7,916 nucleotides of DNA, from positions 1 to 7,916 of the forward strand of contig JAJYLK010000046.1 of NCBI GenBank assembly GCA_021787775.1, written 5' to 3'. Under the pieces are notes generated by a model, which was not told the DNA's origin, did not search any database, and saw nothing but the letters and a program-made list of their open reading frames with translations. Both the position numbers and the translations under genes were made by a program. Shown one piece after another: positions 1 through 6,565 of the stretch. Within the stretch, counting starts at the first letter, position 1. Every line of letters starts with the position of its first letter. This DNA is from Actinomycetes bacterium. GTDB lineage: Bacteria > Actinomycetota > Thermoleophilia > BMS3ABIN01.

Positions 1-908
1 TTGACAAGTACGAGTCGCCGCCGGGAAATTACCGGCGCAAGCCGATTGCCATCGTCATGACTTCGCGCGGCTGCCCGGCCCGGTGCATCTACTGCTTCCA
101 GATGAAAGGCGAACGCCGCATCCGCTACCGCAGCGTGGACAACGTCGTCCGCGAGGTCGAGGAGTTGGTCAACCACTACGGTTTCCGGGAGATCAGGTTC
201 CTGGATGAGACCTTCACCGCCGACCGCGAACGCGCCAGGGAGCTGCTGCGACGCTTCCAGGAGCTCAGGCTCGATTTCAGTTTCTTTGTCTCGTCGCGTG
301 TCAACACGGTTGACTATGAGCTGCTGCATGAGATGAAGAAAGCGGGCTGCTGGGCCATCCTCTTCGGCGCAGAGAGCGGTGTGCAGAAGAACCTCAATAC
401 GCTGCGCAAGGGGGTCAAGCTGGAGCAGACGCGCACCGCCGTGGCCGCGGCCAAGAAGGCCGGCCTCAAGGTGACCACGCCTTTCATCATCGGTATCCCC
501 GGCGAGACTTACGAAGAGGCGCTGGAAACAGTGGAGTTCGCCGTCCGGCTCGACCCGCACGTGGCCAACTTCCACACGATGGCTCCTTTCCCGGGAACGG
601 AGCTCTACGATAACATTGAAAAATATGGCACCATGTCATCAAACACGGATGATTACACTTTCGAGGGCGGAGCGTTCGTGCCCCACTCGATGACCCGCGA
701 GGAGATCGAGCAGGTGCGCACCATCGCCTTTCGGCGGTTCTACTCCCGCCCGAGCTTCATCCTCAGGCGCCTGCTGACCGTCCGCAGCCTTTACGACCTG
801 AAAACGGTGACAAACGGGGCGCGCAGCTTCTTCTGGCTGTGGGCCAGGAGGGACACACTCAGCATGAAACGGCCGGAGCCACGCGGCCAGGAAACCAAGG
901 CTGGATAA
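1..908 (+). CDS. B12-binding-type radical SAM enzyme, C-terminal part (5' truncated by window edge)
   Basis: The frame is open from base 3, before the first ATG at 57, and already reads family sequence (DKYESPPGNYRRKP) there. The gene therefore starts outside the window and the ATG at 57 is internal. The cluster motif CPARCIYC (CxxxCxxC, bases 72-95) binds the [4Fe-4S] cluster that cleaves S-adenosylmethionine. Further family marks follow: FLDETF, GAESG, an IIGIPGET segment, and a FPGTELY segment near the end of the barrel. These place it with the cobalamin-binding radical SAM proteins (BchE/HpnP-like architecture), whose N-terminal B12 domain would lie upstream. Such enzymes often methylate unactivated carbons or carry out ring chemistry. 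The substrate here is unknown. The end, with RRFYSRPSFILRRLL, matches the end of the convergent radical SAM gene at 4891-6312. The next gene starts 9 bases after the stop. Family is secure; function is not. Confidence 0.9.
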   Translation, partial: DKYESPPGNYRRKPIAIVMTSRGCPARCIYCFQMKGERRIRYRSVDNVVREVEELVNHYGFREIRFLDETFTADRERARELLRRFQELRLDFSFFVSSRVNTVDYELLHEMKKAGCWAILFGAESGVQKNLNTLRKGVKLEQTRTAVAAAKKAGLKVTTPFIIGIPGETYEEALETVEFAVRLDPHVANFHTMAPFPGTELYDNIEKYGTMSSNTDDYTFEGGAFVPHSMTREEIEQVRTIAFRRFYSRPSFILRRLLTVRSLYDLKTVTNGARSFFWLWARRDTLSMKRPEPRGQETKAG

Positions 909-917
909 ACACAACGG

Positions 918-1961
918 ATGAACGACTCTCCCGAAGCAACGCCGGCGGTGTCGGTTGTCATCCCGGTTTATAATGGCGCCGAAACCATCCGCCACGCGCT
1001 GAAAGCGGTGCATGAATCGACCTTCCGGGACTTCGAGATAGTCGTGGTCAATGACGGTTCGGCGGACAACACCATGGATGTGCTGGCGGAATGCGCCGGG
1101 CTATATCCGTACAAGCTGGTGGCGCTCGATCAAAACACCGGCGTCTCCCATGCGCGCAACGCCGGCGCCGCGGCGGCCAGCGGCAGCATCCTCCTTTTCA
1201 TCGATGCGGACTGCGTGGTGATGCCGTCGACGATACAGCGCTGCGTCGAGCACCTCACCCAGGGCGATTGCATCTGCGTCGGCGGCGCGTATACCAGCGC
1301 CGCTTCCTACGACAAGGATTTCTTCAGCAAGTTCCAGTCGCTTTACATCCATTACGTGGAGACCAAGAACCAGTTCCCCGACTACATCGCCACCCACTGC
1401 ATGGCCATGCGCAAGGATGACTTCGAGGGCTACGGCGGGTTTATCGAGGATTCTTTCATCGGCCATCAGGCCAGCGTCGAAGATGTGGAGTTCTCCCACC
1501 GGATGCTCCGCGAAGGCCACTGCCTGTGGCGTCCCGCGGATATCCAGGTAATGCACATCTTCCGTTTCACATTCGCCAAGTCCATCAGGAACGCCGTCAA
1601 GAAGAGCAAGTACTGGACGATGTACTCGCTGCACAACCGGGACGTGATGAAGGACTCGGGCGCCGCCTCCTATGAACTCAAGATCGACGTCGCCACCCAG
1701 ACGTTCAATCTGGTGCTGGTGATCGCCGCGGTGGCCACGCGCTTCTGGTGGCTGCTGCTGCCGGTGCCGATCCTGTTTGCGCTTAACCTCGGCACGAGCT
1801 ACGGGCTGCTGCGCCTGTTTAAACGCGAGCGCGGCTGGGGCTTCTTCCTGGCGGCGGCGGGATATTACCAGTTCGTCTATCCGGCCGGTGTGGCCTACGG
1901 CTCCCTGATCGGCATGCTAAAATACATCTGGGAAGTGAAAATCCGGCGCCGATACCGGTAA
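918..1961 (+). CDS. Glycosyltransferase family 2 with C-terminal membrane segments
   Basis: A 347-residue protein. Residues about 10-240 form a GT-A fold: VSVVIPVYNG at the start, the nucleotide-binding NDGS at 45-48, NTGVSHARNAG at 73-83, and the metal-binding DxD as DAD at 96-98 in LLFIDADC. A VEDVEFSHRM stretch lies where these enzymes carry the acidic catalytic region. Two or three hydrophobic stretches follow (about 262-300 and 310-335), then a basic tail (VKIRRRYR). The catalytic domain should therefore sit on the cytoplasmic face of the membrane, moving a sugar from a nucleotide-sugar to a lipid-linked or membrane acceptor. It lies between two radical SAM genes on the same strand, with a 9-base gap upstream, so it is probably co-transcribed. 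No clear Shine-Dalgarno sequence precedes the ATG; translational coupling to the upstream gene is possible. Sugar donor and acceptor cannot be read from sequence. Confidence 0.93.
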   Translation: MNDSPEATPAVSVVIPVYNGAETIRHALKAVHESTFRDFEIVVVNDGSADNTMDVLAECAGLYPYKLVALDQNTGVSHARNAGAAAASGSILLFIDADCVVMPSTIQRCVEHLTQGDCICVGGAYTSAASYDKDFFSKFQSLYIHYVETKNQFPDYIATHCMAMRKDDFEGYGGFIEDSFIGHQASVEDVEFSHRMLREGHCLWRPADIQVMHIFRFTFAKSIRNAVKKSKYWTMYSLHNRDVMKDSGAASYELKIDVATQTFNLVLVIAAVATRFWWLLLPVPILFALNLGTSYGLLRLFKRERGWGFFLAAAGYYQFVYPAGVAYGSLIGMLKYIWEVKIRRRYR

Positions 1962-2024
1962 ACTTGGTGACAGTACCATTTTTTGCCTGGCCTTCACGCT
2001 CATGCCGGTTCGACTGACTCGCTC

Positions 2025-3137
2025 ATGTATTCGCCCATCAGGCATATCCCGCAGGTTTTTCTCAAGACCAGGCCGCTGCAGTTTACATTCTTTGTAACCG
2101 CGCGCTGCAACTCCCGCTGCCCCTTCTGCTTCTACTGGCAGAACCGCCATACCCCCCGCCAGGAGCTGACCCTGGACGAGATCGAGCGGGTGGCGCGCTC
2201 CATGGACAGCCTGCTCTGGCTGCTATTCTCCGGCGGCGAGATCTTCGTGCGCCAGGACCTGCCCGAGATAGTGGAGTCCTTCTACCGCCATACGCGCCCG
2301 GTAATCATCACCCTGCCCACCAACGGACTCGCGCCGGGGCTGATCATCCCCAAGATGGAGAGGATCCTGGCAGCTACGCCGGAAAGCGCGGTCGTGGTGA
2401 AGGTATCGCTCGACGGCATCGGCGATGAGCACGACAGGCTGCGCGACACGCCTGGCAGTTTTGAAAAGGCGATGGAGACCTGGTCAGGGCTGGAGCGCCT
2501 GGGGCGGCGGTACCAGAACCTGCAGATCGGCATCAATACGGTATTCTGCCGCGAAAATCAGGATCGGATGGACGAGATCATCGATTATGTCAACGTCCTT
2601 CCTGGCTGCGAGACGCACACCATCTCGCTGGTGCGCGGCAACCCCGCCAATGCCGGCGCCAAGGACGTCGACCTGGAAAAGTACCGCCGCGCCATAGAGC
2701 GGCTCGAGTCCGACTTGAAAGGACCACGGCCGAAGATGTACCATTTCAACCTGGCGCGGCTGAAATCCGCCCAGGACCTGGTGCAGCGGCGCCTGATCTA
2801 CGAGACTGTGCGGCAGGGGCGGCGGCAGCTCCCGTGCTATGCCGGCCGCCTGGCCGCCGTCATGAACGAAGAGGGGGACGTCTTTCCGTGCGAGATCCTC
2901 ACCGAGAGTTTCGGCAACGTTCGCGCAGCTGGATATGACCTCATGCGCGTTTTCCGGTCGGAAGTGGCAGACCGGATCAGGGCGGACATAAATCAAACAG
3001 GCTGCTATTGCTCACACGAATGCTATTTCGTCACAAATATCCTGTTCAATCCCATGATGTATCCGCGGGTACTGAAGCAGCTGCTGGGCCTGAGGCAGAC
3101 GCGGCAGCCGGCCACCTGGACGGACGCAGTCCGGTGA
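2025..3137 (+). CDS. Radical SAM protein with SPASM/twitch-like C-terminal cysteines
   Basis: About 370 residues. CNSRCPFC (Cys28, 32, 35) is the CxxxCxxC motif of the SAM-cleaving cluster. SGGEIF is the SAM-contacting GGE motif, and VSLDGIGDEHDRLR is the usual mid-barrel strand. The C-terminal part has a second cysteine set: Cys271, Cys289 (VFPCEIL), then Cys327, 329 and 333 in CYCSHEC. This pattern resembles SPASM/twitch domains that hold one or two auxiliary Fe-S clusters. Members of this superfamily modify peptides, sugars or other small substrates. No precursor peptide gene is visible, and the glycosyltransferase neighbours favour a sugar or lipid-linked substrate (inference). Start choice: ATG at 2025 begins just before the conserved FTFFVTARCN strand. 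An in-frame TTG at 1983 would add 14 residues and has GGTGA 12 bases upstream, so it remains possible. The stop overlaps the next gene's proposed GTG. Confidence 0.88.
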   Translation: MYSPIRHIPQVFLKTRPLQFTFFVTARCNSRCPFCFYWQNRHTPRQELTLDEIERVARSMDSLLWLLFSGGEIFVRQDLPEIVESFYRHTRPVIITLPTNGLAPGLIIPKMERILAATPESAVVVKVSLDGIGDEHDRLRDTPGSFEKAMETWSGLERLGRRYQNLQIGINTVFCRENQDRMDEIIDYVNVLPGCETHTISLVRGNPANAGAKDVDLEKYRRAIERLESDLKGPRPKMYHFNLARLKSAQDLVQRRLIYETVRQGRRQLPCYAGRLAAVMNEEGDVFPCEILTESFGNVRAAGYDLMRVFRSEVADRIRADINQTGCYCSHECYFVTNILFNPMMYPRVLKQLLGLRQTRQPATWTDAVR

Positions 3138-4894
3138 TCGCCGGCGGATCGGGCCTGACGCCGGTGGTGGCGCAGCCGGGGCGCGACTATGCCCCGCGTT
3201 CGGGATCGCCAGCCTGCACGCGGGCGAGAGCCCCGCGGCTGGCGCTGCTGGTCAGCCTGGGGTGCATACTTGCTTTCGTGCTGCTGATCACGCTGCCATT
3301 CATCGGCCAGGCGCTGCACCTGGACGATTTCCTTTTCTGGGACTTCGCCCGCAACAACCTCGATCACCCGCTGCAGCAGCACCTGTCCGGCTTCCATCTG
3401 ATGGGCCAGGATGTTGCCAGCTTCCGCGATACGCATCCGCCGGTCGATGAGCTGTATCTGTCGCTGATCATGCGCGTGACCGGCACCACCGATTCCGAGG
3501 TGGCGATGCATCTTGGCTTCCTCATCTTCCCGCTCATCACCGGCCTGTCGATGTTCTTCCTGTCCCGCCGCTTCATCCGCAGCGCGCTGCTGGCCACGAT
3601 CCTGCTGCTGGCCACGCCGGCCGTGATGGTGATGTCGCATAATCTCATGGGCGACCTGCCGATGACCGCTTTCTGGCTGGGCGCGACAGCGCTGTACATC
3701 TACGGCGTCGACCGCGGCGACTCCCGGCTGCTCGTGGCGGCGGGCCTTGCGGCGACGCTGGCGATCTTTACCGGCTACCAGGCGCTGGCGCTGATCGTGC
3801 TGCTGCCCTTCTACAGCTGGCTGGCTGGGCGGCTTTCTCTCAAAACGCTGCTGCCACTGGCGCTGCCGGTGATCAGCTTTGGCCTCTACGGCTGGTACAA
3901 CCTGGCGGTGTATGACGCCCTGCCCAGGTTTTCGCACGCCCAGGGCCTCAGCTTCAGGGGCGCCGACATCTTCACCCGGATAAAGGGCCTGCTCGCGGGG
4001 GCAGGCGGCGCGACGGTTTTCCCGCCGGCGATGGCGGCGCTTTTTGCCCTGCGCCGGAAAAGATACCTGCTGCTGCCCGTGGTGGCCGCCGGTGCGGCGG
4101 CGCTGGCGCTTTATCAGCGCCACGCCTTTGCCTTCCCGGTCCCGGCGACTTTCCTGTTCGCCGTCTTCGTCACCGCGGCGGCGATGGTCCTGCTGATGAT
4201 GGCCACCGAAGCGGCGGCCCAGCTCCACCGCCGGCTGTGCCGTCAGGAAACCGACCACGACTTCCTCTTCCTCGCCGGCTGGACCGTGACGATCGCGGGC
4301 GCGGTCTGGCTGCTGCTGCCGGAGGCCAGCGCCAAGTACTACCTGCCGTTCATGGCGCCGGTGGTCCTGCTGATGTTCCGCGAAGCCGAGGCGGTGATCC
4401 GGTCGGCGTTCACGCTGCGGGTTATCATCCTCGCCACCATCGCCGGCACGCTGATCACCGGCCTGGCGCTATCGGCGGCGGATTATCAACTGGCCCAGAG
4501 CTATAAGGATTATGCCCGGAACCTCAGCGCCAGCGCCCAGACCAGCGGCACGGTGTGGTTTGTGGGCGAGTGGGGTTTCCGTCACTATATGGAGGCCCAG
4601 GGATACAAATACCTCACCACCGCCGACACGTCTCCGGCAAACGGGGACCTGGTGGTCAAGGCGGGGCTGATGGACTGGCCGCTGGATCCCTCGGTGACCA
4701 GCCGCATGCGGCTGGTGTCGGCCACGACCGCCGAATGGGATTTCCCGGTGCGTTCGATGAACTTTGCCAGCAGCGCCGGCTTCTACGGCAGCTTCTGGGG
4801 TCTGCTGCCCTTTTCAATCACGGATCAGCCGCTGGAGCACTTCCAGATCTACCGGCTGGAACCGGCTCCGCAGGGCGGCACGCCCCAGTCCTAG
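3134..4894 (+). CDS. Polytopic GT-C glycosyltransferase (PMT_2 / family 39-like)
   Basis: About 586 residues from the proposed start. A short basic N-terminus leads into the first membrane helix (about 36-58). The outer loop follows with Asp-Asp at 64-65 (HLDDFLFWDFARNN) and THPP at 100-103. A DD pair in the first loop and an HPP motif are hallmarks of GT-C enzymes of the PMT/ArnT type, which use polyprenyl-phosphate sugars on the outer face of the membrane. Roughly ten further hydrophobic segments run to about residue 455. A soluble C-terminal domain follows, with VWFVGEWGFRHYMEAQG. The frame is open back to 3008, but that start would overlap the previous gene by 130 bases and give a low-complexity Ala/Gly lead. 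GTG at 3134 overlaps the upstream stop as GTGA and has GGACGG about 10 bases before it, so it is preferred. The gene ends tail-to-tail with the next one. Donor and acceptor are unknown. Confidence 0.85.
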   Translation: MIAGGSGLTPVVAQPGRDYAPRSGSPACTRARAPRLALLVSLGCILAFVLLITLPFIGQALHLDDFLFWDFARNNLDHPLQQHLSGFHLMGQDVASFRDTHPPVDELYLSLIMRVTGTTDSEVAMHLGFLIFPLITGLSMFFLSRRFIRSALLATILLLATPAVMVMSHNLMGDLPMTAFWLGATALYIYGVDRGDSRLLVAAGLAATLAIFTGYQALALIVLLPFYSWLAGRLSLKTLLPLALPVISFGLYGWYNLAVYDALPRFSHAQGLSFRGADIFTRIKGLLAGAGGATVFPPAMAALFALRRKRYLLLPVVAAGAAALALYQRHAFAFPVPATFLFAVFVTAAAMVLLMMATEAAAQLHRRLCRQETDHDFLFLAGWTVTIAGAVWLLLPEASAKYYLPFMAPVVLLMFREAEAVIRSAFTLRVIILATIAGTLITGLALSAADYQLAQSYKDYARNLSASAQTSGTVWFVGEWGFRHYMEAQGYKYLTTADTSPANGDLVVKAGLMDWPLDPSVTSRMRLVSATTAEWDFPVRSMNFASSAGFYGSFWGLLPFSITDQPLEHFQIYRLEPAPQGGTPQS

Positions 4895-6312
4895 CGGAAA
4901 ACGCGCCTGGCCGCGTGCACGTATTCGCGCAGCGCCCACCACGAATTCAGCTTTCTCAGATGCCGGGCGATAATGCGCGGCCGGAGGTAAAAGCGGCGGT
5001 AGGCCCGGCGCGTCGCCTGAAACAGCTCCTCGCTGGACAGTTTCCGGTGGCGGTAAACCGGCTTGCCCATAACGTCGTAACGCCACCAGTCTTCCGTCAA
5101 CAGGAGGCCGGCGGCACGGAACTTCTCCCATTCGTCCGTGCCGGGGAACGGCACCATCACCGCGAAGCTGGCGCTGTCCAGATCGAGCTGGCGGGAGAAT
5201 TCCATCGTCTGCGCCACCGTCTCGGGAGTTTCCTCCATAAAGCCGAACAGGAAGTAGCCATGCGGCGAGATGCCGGCGCGGCGGGTATTGCTCACCGCCT
5301 GGACGATCTTCTCCCTGGTGGTCTTCTTTATCTTTTTCAGCAGCTCGGGATTGCCCACCTCGATGCCAAACTGCATGCGGCGGCAGCCGGCTTTCCTCGC
5401 CCGCGCCAGCATCTCCGGATCCACCTCGCTGGCGCGGCTGTTGCAGGTCCAGGCGATGTCCAGACCGCGATCCTCGATCAGGCTGCACATCTCCAGCAAA
5501 CGGTTGCGGCTGCAGATCATCGACGGATCGCGAAACGAGAACGAGGTCACACCGAAAGCTTGGTTCAGCCAGGACAGTTCGTCGACCACATTGCGGGCGC
5601 TGCGCAACCGGTAACGCTTGCCCTGTTGCGCAGTGACGTCGCAGAAGGAACAGCCGTAAGGGCAGCCGCGGCCGCTGACGATGCAGGAGAAATTCCCCCT
5701 TTTCCCCCAGTTGGGAAACGGGTTGTAAAAGGACGGCTCGGGCAGCAGATCGTGAGCAGGGAAAGGCAGGCTGTCAAGGTCTTCCAGCGGCCCCCTGGGA
5801 GCCGTCAGCCTTACCTCGCCGCCGATGCCGAGTACGAGCCCCGGGATCTGACCCAGGTCCGCGCCGCTGGCCACCGCATCACACAGCTCCGCCGCCGCCG
5901 GCTCACCCTCACCGATCACGGCCACGTCCACCCCGGGACTGGCTGCCGCCTGCTGAGGCAGCGCCGTCACATGCGGGCCGCCTGCGACGGTGACGATGCT
6001 CTCGTCGACGCTCTTGGCCAGCGCCGCCAGCGCCTCGGCGTCAAGCCACTGCGGCGTCAGCGCCGAGATGCCCACCACCTGGGGGCTGAAACTCGCGATG
6101 CGCTCGCGGATCCCGGCGGCCGGCATCCCCAGCGAATAGCCGTCGACCACCTGGACTTCGTGGCCCGCCGCGCGCACCGATGCCGCCACATAGGCCAGCC
6201 CCAGCGGCTGGGTGGTGTTCCACGGCCGCTCGACCGCGTCCTTGAAAAGCCCGCGAGGCGGCGTGAACAATAAGACTCTGCAGCCATTGGCCGGGGTGCT
6301 GCTCAACCTCAC
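4891..6312 (-). CDS. Cobalamin-binding radical SAM enzyme (complete)
   Basis: A 473-residue protein with the full two-domain layout. Residues about 11-190 form a Rossmann-like B12-binding domain: RVLLFTPPRG, PLGLAYVAASVRAAGHEVQVVD, VVGISALTPQW, VTVAGGPHVTALP and VIGEGE. The DxHxxG motif is absent, as is common in this class, where cobalamin is bound without a His ligand. A linker with LEDLDSLPFPAHDLLP leads to the radical SAM barrel, with CPYGCSFC (Cys217, 221, 224). Later marks are FRDPSMICSRNRL, GIEVGNPELLKKIKK, YFLFGFMEETPET and MVPFPGTDEWEKF. Likely chemistry is a SAM- and cobalamin-dependent C- or P-methylation or a related radical step; the substrate is unknown. The start is GTG at 6312. 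An in-frame TTG at 6306 has better spacing (9 bases) from GGGGG in the leader and could be the true start. Expression may be controlled by the structured leader upstream. Confidence 0.92.
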   Translation of the reverse strand: MRLSSTPANGCRVLLFTPPRGLFKDAVERPWNTTQPLGLAYVAASVRAAGHEVQVVDGYSLGMPAAGIRERIASFSPQVVGISALTPQWLDAEALAALAKSVDESIVTVAGGPHVTALPQQAAASPGVDVAVIGEGEPAAAELCDAVASGADLGQIPGLVLGIGGEVRLTAPRGPLEDLDSLPFPAHDLLPEPSFYNPFPNWGKRGNFSCIVSGRGCPYGCSFCDVTAQQGKRYRLRSARNVVDELSWLNQAFGVTSFSFRDPSMICSRNRLLEMCSLIEDRGLDIAWTCNSRASEVDPEMLARARKAGCRRMQFGIEVGNPELLKKIKKTTREKIVQAVSNTRRAGISPHGYFLFGFMEETPETVAQTMEFSRQLDLDSASFAVMVPFPGTDEWEKFRAAGLLLTEDWWRYDVMGKPVYRHRKLSSEELFQATRRAYRRFYLRPRIIARHLRKLNSWWALREYVHAARRVFR

Positions 6313-6320
6313 CTTCCCCC
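6312..6320 (-). promoter_or_regulatory. Ribosome binding site region of the cobalamin radical SAM gene
   Basis: On the minus strand the gene is preceded by a T run (6326-6321), then GGGGGAAGG, then the GTG/TTG start choices. GGGGG ends only 3 bases before GTG at 6312 but 9 bases before TTG at 6306, so this site bears on which start is used. It lies just after the candidate riboswitch, where pairing with C-rich upstream sequence (CUCCCC, about 6452-6447) could hide it. That control step is inference. Confidence 0.45.
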
Positions 6321-6323
6321 AAA

Positions 6324-6467
6324 AAATCTGTCTTCTGACCGGGAAACCGGCTCAGGACCTGGCCTGGCGACGGATCGCGGCAGCTTGTAGGGACATTGAT
6401 CGGCCGTTGGCGGCAATTTGTTACCGGAATTTCACCGGATTCTGGTCGGGGAGCCGGCTGGAGATCC
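6324..6467 (-). promoter_or_regulatory. Candidate cobalamin riboswitch in the leader of the B12 radical SAM gene
   Basis: Read on the minus strand, the leader holds in order several elements that match the cobalamin riboswitch consensus. GAATCC plus GGTGAAATTCC lies at 6442-6426, its CCGG arms pairing around the GGUGAAA core. CCGCCAACGG follows at 6413-6404, in the place of CCCGCaaCUGU. AAGCTGCCGCG lies at 6386-6376, at the position of the GCCACUG B12 box. GTCAGAAGAC lies at 6339-6330, matching the 3' AGYCAGRAGACC signature. Order and spacing (about 100 bases from GGUG to the last motif) fit the family. GGATCT (6467-6462) can pair with AGATTT (6329-6324) as a closing stem. Departures: GGGAA is CAGAA, the B12 box is imperfect, and the final CCUGCC is missing. 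It may be a variant, a decayed copy, or a chance resemblance. Confidence 0.5.
6335..6355 (-). promoter_or_regulatory. Leader hairpin with CCGG-TTTC-CCGG core
   Basis: On the minus strand CTGA (6355-6352) and CCGG (6350-6347) pair with CCGG (6342-6339) and TCAG (6338-6335) around a TTTC loop, leaving one bulged G at 6351. The 3' arm takes up part of the GTCAGAAGAC motif, so it is either a structural stem of the candidate riboswitch or a competing stem. The T run begins 8 bases after it, too far for an ordinary intrinsic terminator. Confidence 0.5.
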
Positions 6468-6485
6468 TCGACTGGTCGAGCCAGT
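6467..6485 (-). repeat. Two overlapping, mutually exclusive inverted repeats
   Basis: CTCGAC-CA-GTCGAG (minus strand 6480-6467) is a perfect 6-base inverted repeat with a 2-base spacer. ACTGG-CTCGA-CCAGT (6485-6471) is a 5-base inverted repeat using the same bases. Only one can form at a time in RNA. The site lies between the upstream operon's terminator and the candidate riboswitch, so it could be an operator for a dimeric regulator or alternative leader RNA structure. No convincing -35/-10 pair was found near it. Confidence 0.4.
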
Positions 6486-6528
6486 TAAATGCGGATGCCT
6501 CTGGCAAACCTTACTTTCATTGTCAGTT

Positions 6529-6557
6529 TAAAGAAAAAAGTGGCCGGCAGGCAACTT
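6529..6557 (-). terminator. Rho-independent terminator of the methyltransferase operon
   Basis: Eight bases after the stop of the corrinoid protein gene, the minus strand forms AAGT-T-GCC (6557-6550), loop TGCC, then GGC-C-ACTT (6545-6538). This is a seven-pair stem with one T-C mismatch. It runs directly into TTTTTTCTTT. A stem followed at once by a T tract at the end of an operon is the classical intrinsic terminator. It separates the methyltransferase operon from the downstream radical SAM gene on the same strand. Confidence 0.75.
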
Positions 6558-6565
6558 GTCTGGCG

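Noticed and set aside
3008..3133. N-terminal extension of the GT-C protein to an ATG at 3008
   Set aside because: It overlaps the conserved cysteine-containing end of the upstream radical SAM gene by 130 bases and adds Ala/Gly-rich sequence not typical of the family. The GTGA overlap start is simpler.
3023..4258. Open frame of 411 codons on the - strand opposite the GT-C gene
   Set aside because: Extremely Arg/Gln/Gly-rich low-complexity translation, antisense to a well-supported membrane protein.
4555..6273. Open frame of 572 codons on the + strand across the end of the GT-C gene and most of the convergent radical SAM gene
   Set aside because: Its translation is Arg/Ala/His/Gly-rich with no recognisable family, while both genes it overlaps have clear motifs. 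It is a GC-driven antisense shadow.
6327..6355. Leader hairpin plus T run as an intrinsic terminator (riboswitch expression platform)
   Set aside because: Eight bases separate the stem from the T run, so an ordinary terminator is unlikely. Translational control at GGGGGAAGG seems more plausible.
6426..6436. GGTGAAATTCC as a 16S rRNA fragment
   Set aside because: It resembles a short 16S segment, but the flanking bases do not continue as rRNA. The surrounding motifs fit a cobalamin leader better.
6486..6530. Promoter for the radical SAM gene from CTGACA (6526-6521) or TTGCCA (6507-6502) on the minus strand
   Set aside because: Neither has a credible -10 box at 16-18 bases, so no promoter was called.
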